This document shows positions 42,804-45,879 of a stretch of 45,879 bases of DNA, piece after piece. The position numbers and the translations under genes are program-made. The notes beneath the pieces were generated by a model, which searched no databases, was not told the origin of the DNA, and saw nothing but the letters and a program-made list of their open reading frames with translations. Numbering within the stretch: position 1 is the first letter of the stretch; each line of letters starts with the position of its first letter. This DNA comes from Sulfurimicrobium sp. Its GTDB lineage: Bacteria; Pseudomonadota; Gammaproteobacteria; Burkholderiales; Sulfuricellaceae. The stretch is taken from positions 1 through 45,879 of the forward strand of contig JAUSBJ010000036.1 in assembly GCA_030652035.1 (NCBI GenBank), read 5' to 3'.

Positions 42804-44759
42804 TTGTCCGCCTTTCTCCTCTGTGCCGCGATATCGCCTGCCCATGGCCAGCAAATCAGCCTGAGCATAGAGGATATCGTCTCGCCCGCATTCCAGGTTC
42901 AGGGAATCGATGCCCGTCTGGACAAGGACAGCCTTAGCGCACACATCAGAACCATTTCCCTGCAAGGCAAGACCTGGCGCAACGTGCGCCTGAGCTGCCC
43001 GAAAATCCGCATCGGGCGCGACACCCTCGCCTGCGACCAGGGCACCCTGCAAGAAAAACAAAGCTGGCCGGTGCGCTTCAGTTACACCGCCAGCACGAAG
43101 CAACTGAACCTCGATCTCCTCCCCTCTGCAAGCGAACGCTGGCGCTTCGATGCGCGCCTGGAAAAAAACTGGAAAGTCTCGGCCGTTATCGAGAACGGCA
43201 ACATTACTTATGCAAAATCCTGGTTAGCTGCGAATATTCCCGCCCCAAGTTCGGGGAAAATCAGCGGCAAGCTGCACTTCGGCGGCAGTGGCGCAAAGCT
43301 GCTCGCCGCCGACGCCGACCTGCTCCTATCCGGGCTGGCCTTCAGCGATGCCAGCGGCCTCCATGCCGGAGAAAAAATCAGCGGGAGAATCCAGTTCAAG
43401 GCGCATCAGGCGCGCGGCGAATTGATCTGGCAAGGCAATGCTTCCTGGGAACAGGGCGAAATCTATTGGCATCCTATCTATATCAGCGGCGGCGGGGTCA
43501 AGTTCTCGGCCAGTGGGCGTTCCAGCCCGCAGCGCATCGCGCTGGAACAGGGCGTGCTGCACTGGCCCGCCATCGGCGAGGTCAGGGCATCCGCCATATG
43601 GGATGTGAACACCCATCAATTTGCGACGGCCGAAATGGAGGGCAAGGAACTCAAGCTCGGCGCGCTCCATGCCACCCTCCTCCTGCCCTTCCTGGAAAAA
43701 ACCGCCCTCGCAAAATCGGCTGCGGACGGCAGGATCAGTTTTTCCAGCCGCATTGCCAGCGGTGAAATCCAGTCGCTGGATTTAAGCCTGGACCATGCTT
43801 CGCTCAAGGACAAGGAAGGGCGCTTCGCGCTGCGCGAAGTGAATTTCACCCTGCCATGGCGCGCCAAGGCCTCAAGCGTGGCCGATCTGGCCATCGGCAG
43901 CGGCCAGCTCCTGGCGCTGCCGGTAGACGGCTTCAAGACCGCAATCCACCTGCAGGACAGAAACGTCCGCATTCCCCGGCTCGCCATTCCGATCCTGGGC
44001 GGCAGCCTCAACATCGAGAATTTTCAAGCCACGCAGGCGAAAGAAGGCTGGCAATGGGAATTCGAGGGCGGACTCACGCCCGTTTCCATGGAGCAGCTTT
44101 CCAGCGCCCTGCACTGGCCGAAAATGCACGGCACCCTGGCCGGGGTGGTGCCCCGCGTCCATTACGAGTCGGGCAGGCTGGCCATGGATGGCGCGCTGCT
44201 GGTCAAGGCCTTCGACGGCACGGCAGTGATCCAGGACCTGGTCCTGCTCGACACGCTGGGCCATGCGCCGCGCATGCAGGCCAGCATCGACATGCGCAAC
44301 CTGGATCTCGACCTGCTGACGCGTGCTTTTTCCTTTGGCAACATGCAGGGGCGCATCGATGTGGAGGTCAAGGGCCTGGAACTCTCCAACTGGAAGCCGG
44401 TGGCTTTCGATGCCGCCGTGCGCAGCAGCCCCGGCGACTACCCGCGCAAGATTTCCCAGCGCGCGGTGCAGAATATTTCCGCCCTCGGCGGGGCGGGTGC
44501 TGCGGCGGCGATCCAGCGCAGCTTTCTGGGCTTTTTCGAGCAATTCGGCTATCGCCGCCTCGGACTCTCGTGCGTGCTGCGCAACAGCGTCTGCCTGATG
44601 GACGGCATCGAGCCTGCACCCAATGGCTACGTCATTGTCAAAGGGGGCGGCATACCGGCGATTACGGTTATCGGTTACAATCGCAGCGTCAGTTGGGATG
44701 AGCTGATTACCCGCCTGCAGCGGGTGACCCAGGGCAATGCCCCGCCCATTGTTCAATAG
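42804..44759 (+). CDS. YdbH-like AsmA-family intermembrane transport protein
   Basis: Large beta-rich protein (651 aa from this start) similar to the C-terminal part of E. coli YdbH: GRIDVEVKGLELSNWKPVAF, SSPGDYPRKISQRAVQNIS, RSFLGFFEQF and RRLGLSCVLRNSVC match the family closely. YdbH, with TamB and YhdP, bridges inner and outer membranes to carry phospholipids. The start is uncertain: the TTG at 42804 gives a hydrophobic leader (SAFLLCAAISPAHG) without a positive n-region and falls at the tail of the tRNA terminator. Any earlier start would read through attR and the terminator. It is followed by a lipoprotein and a DUF1318 gene, as with ydbH-ynbE-ydbL. Confidence 0.85.
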   Translation: MSAFLLCAAISPAHGQQISLSIEDIVSPAFQVQGIDARLDKDSLSAHIRTISLQGKTWRNVRLSCPKIRIGRDTLACDQGTLQEKQSWPVRFSYTASTKQLNLDLLPSASERWRFDARLEKNWKVSAVIENGNITYAKSWLAANIPAPSSGKISGKLHFGGSGAKLLAADADLLLSGLAFSDASGLHAGEKISGRIQFKAHQARGELIWQGNASWEQGEIYWHPIYISGGGVKFSASGRSSPQRIALEQGVLHWPAIGEVRASAIWDVNTHQFATAEMEGKELKLGALHATLLLPFLEKTALAKSAADGRISFSSRIASGEIQSLDLSLDHASLKDKEGRFALREVNFTLPWRAKASSVADLAIGSGQLLALPVDGFKTAIHLQDRNVRIPRLAIPILGGSLNIENFQATQAKEGWQWEFEGGLTPVSMEQLSSALHWPKMHGTLAGVVPRVHYESGRLAMDGALLVKAFDGTAVIQDLVLLDTLGHAPRMQASIDMRNLDLDLLTRAFSFGNMQGRIDVEVKGLELSNWKPVAFDAAVRSSPGDYPRKISQRAVQNISALGGAGAAAAIQRSFLGFFEQFGYRRLGLSCVLRNSVCLMDGIEPAPNGYVIVKGGGIPAITVIGYNRSVSWDELITRLQRVTQGNAPPIVQ

Positions 44760-44769
44760 CGAGGACCAC

Positions 44770-44952
44770 ATGAAAACGACCTTTTTGGCAGCCGCGCTGC
44801 TGCTCGGCGGCATGACCGCAGGCTGCGTCACCATCAATATTTACTTCCCCGCCGCCGCCGCGGAAAAAGCCGCAGACAAGATCATCGACGATATCTGGCA
44901 GCTCAAGCAGGGCGCAAAACCTCAACCTGAAACACAAGGGGAAATCAAATGA
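44770..44952 (+). CDS. Small lipoprotein of the YdbH group (YnbE position)
   Basis: A 60-aa lipoprotein precursor: signal segment 1-18, lipobox G-M-T-A-G then Cys19, mature part CVTINIYFPAAAAEKAADKI. The VTINIYFP stretch can form a strand. In E. coli the outer membrane lipoprotein YnbE in this position docks on YdbH; sequence similarity to YnbE is weak, so this is mainly positional. The ATG at 44770 has GAGG upstream, and the stop overlaps the next start by 4 nt. Confidence 0.82.
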   Translation: MKTTFLAAALLLGGMTAGCVTINIYFPAAAAEKAADKIIDDIWQLKQGAKPQPETQGEIK

Positions 44953-45374
44953 AAACCCTCACCCGTCTTTCTTCGTGGCTGTTTCTCTTCGCCCTGTGCT
45001 GGCCTCCGCTGGCGCTGGCCTCCGCCGACCTGGAGATCAACACCCCCGCCATCACCAGCCTGAAAAACGGCATGCAGCAGCGTCATAATGAACTGGCGGG
45101 TTTCTATGCCAGCGGCGCAGTGGGCCTGACGCGCGACGGGCTGGTCGCCGTGCGCGACCCTGCCGCCGCCCCGCTGGCCCAGCGGCAGGCGATGAACTCG
45201 CTGGTGGCGGCGGAAAACCAGGACCGCAAGGCGCTGTATCGCGAAATCGCCCGCGCCAACGGCCACCCGGAATGGGAAGATGAAGTGCGCTCGACTTTCG
45301 CCCAGCGCTGGATCAGCAAGGCCGCTGGCGGCTGGTGGTACCAGAACGCCAGCGGAGCATGGGCCAAGAAGTGA
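44949..45374 (+). CDS. YdbL-like DUF1318 protein
   Basis: A 141-aa secreted protein with a signal peptide (about residues 1-25, ALAS end) and a DUF1318 domain: INTPAITSLKNGMQQRHNEL, GAVGLTRDGLVAVRD, VAAENQDRKALYREIARANG and the C-terminal WWYQNASGAWAKK. YdbL in E. coli modulates YdbH-YnbE assembly. The gene overlaps the lipoprotein gene (ATGA) and the next gene (GTGA), so all four are translationally coupled. Confidence 0.9.
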   Translation: MKTLTRLSSWLFLFALCWPPLALASADLEINTPAITSLKNGMQQRHNELAGFYASGAVGLTRDGLVAVRDPAAAPLAQRQAMNSLVAAENQDRKALYREIARANGHPEWEDEVRSTFAQRWISKAAGGWWYQNASGAWAKK

Positions 45375-45879
45375 CCCCAGTCCTCGTTTTCGACATCGAG
45401 ACCGTTCCTGACGTTGCAGGGCTGCGCACACTCAACGGACTGGGCGCAGACACGCCTGACGCCCAGGTAGCGGAAATCGCATTCCAGCAACGCCGTCAGG
45501 CCACCGGCGGCGACTTCCTGCAGCACCACCTGCATCGCGTGGTCGCCATCTCCTGCACCCTGCGCGAACGCGACAGCTTTCGCGTGTGGACCCTGGGCAG
45601 CACGGAAGACAGCGAGGCCGAGATCATCCGTCGCTTCTTCGAAGGCATCGAGAAATACACCCCGCAACTGGTCTCATGGAACGGCGGCGGCTTCGACCTG
45701 CCGGTGCTGCACTACCGCGCCCTGATGCACGGCATCCAGGCGCCGCGCTACTGGGACATGGGCGAGGACGACCGCGAGTTCAAGTGGAACAACTACATCA
45801 GCCGCTACCATACCCGCCACCTCGACCTGATGGACCTGATGGCGCTCTACCAGCCGCGCGCCAACGCGCCGCTCGACCA
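45371..45879 (+). CDS. PolB-like 3'-5' exonuclease, truncated by the window edge
   Basis: Open to the end of the window with no stop. The first 169 residues show a DnaQ/PolB-like exonuclease: LVFDIETVPD (Asp8, Glu10 of motif I), the later SWNGGGFDLPVLHYRAL (motif II region) and HLDLMDLMALYQP. It matches the predicted 3'-5' exonuclease group related to PolB proofreading domains; the physiological role is unknown. The start is taken as the GTG overlapping the ydbL stop (GTGA); an in-frame ATG at 45359 would add four residues. Confidence 0.85.
   Translation, partial: MTPVLVFDIETVPDVAGLRTLNGLGADTPDAQVAEIAFQQRRQATGGDFLQHHLHRVVAISCTLRERDSFRVWTLGSTEDSEAEIIRRFFEGIEKYTPQLVSWNGGGFDLPVLHYRALMHGIQAPRYWDMGEDDREFKWNNYISRYHTRHLDLMDLMALYQPRANAPLD

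Overview
The window is a betaproteobacterial chromosome segment, probably from the Nitrosomonadales (Gallionellaceae or Sulfuricellaceae type). This placement rests on gene order (leuC-leuD-leuB-asd-fimV-truA-trpF-trpB-trpA-accD-folC-SPOR-cvpA-purF-metZ), protein style and moderately high GC; it is an inference, not a database match.

Layout. 1-2131: redox chaperone genes hslO and hslR with a small hypothetical gene, and a divergent tRNA-Lys. 2239-7250: an HDOD signalling protein, a Tat-exported dienelactone hydrolase, a small unknown protein, a phosphofructokinase with an unusual nucleotide-site loop, and a tandem thioredoxin-fold protein. 7294-26683: a long minus-strand housekeeping series for leucine, aspartate-family, tryptophan, fatty acid, folate, purine and methionine synthesis, with FimV and TruA embedded in it. 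Three extra genes (a DUF4258/DUF2283 pair and an Mrr-type nuclease) sit between trpB and trpA with almost no intergenic space. A 56-residue entericidin-type lipoprotein sits between leuC and leuD. 26775-33509: a glutamine amidotransferase, a periplasmic retropepsin-like protein, folE2 with a decayed copy of its own 3' end downstream, dxs, ispA, xseB and a divergent Rieske oxygenase.

33573-42766 is a 9.1-kb integrative island in the 3' end of tRNA-Thr(CGT). It is bounded by perfect 51-bp direct repeats and carries a P4-type tyrosine integrase beside the right repeat, candidate integrase arm sites at both ends, and a HicAB toxin-antitoxin pair. Its core is a compact plus-strand cassette of four genes: a membrane-anchored Mrr_cat-type nuclease, a 791-residue protein fusing about eight Sel1 repeats to a near-complete GyrA C-terminal beta-pinwheel that lacks the GyrA box, a coiled-coil J-domain protein, and a 254-residue protein of unknown family. 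I regard this cassette as the best candidate for an undescribed system, most plausibly anti-phage or anti-plasmid defence.

42771-45879: the original terminator of tRNA-Thr, then a YdbH / small lipoprotein / YdbL (DUF1318) group implicated in intermembrane lipid transport, and a PolB-like 3'-5' exonuclease cut by the window edge.
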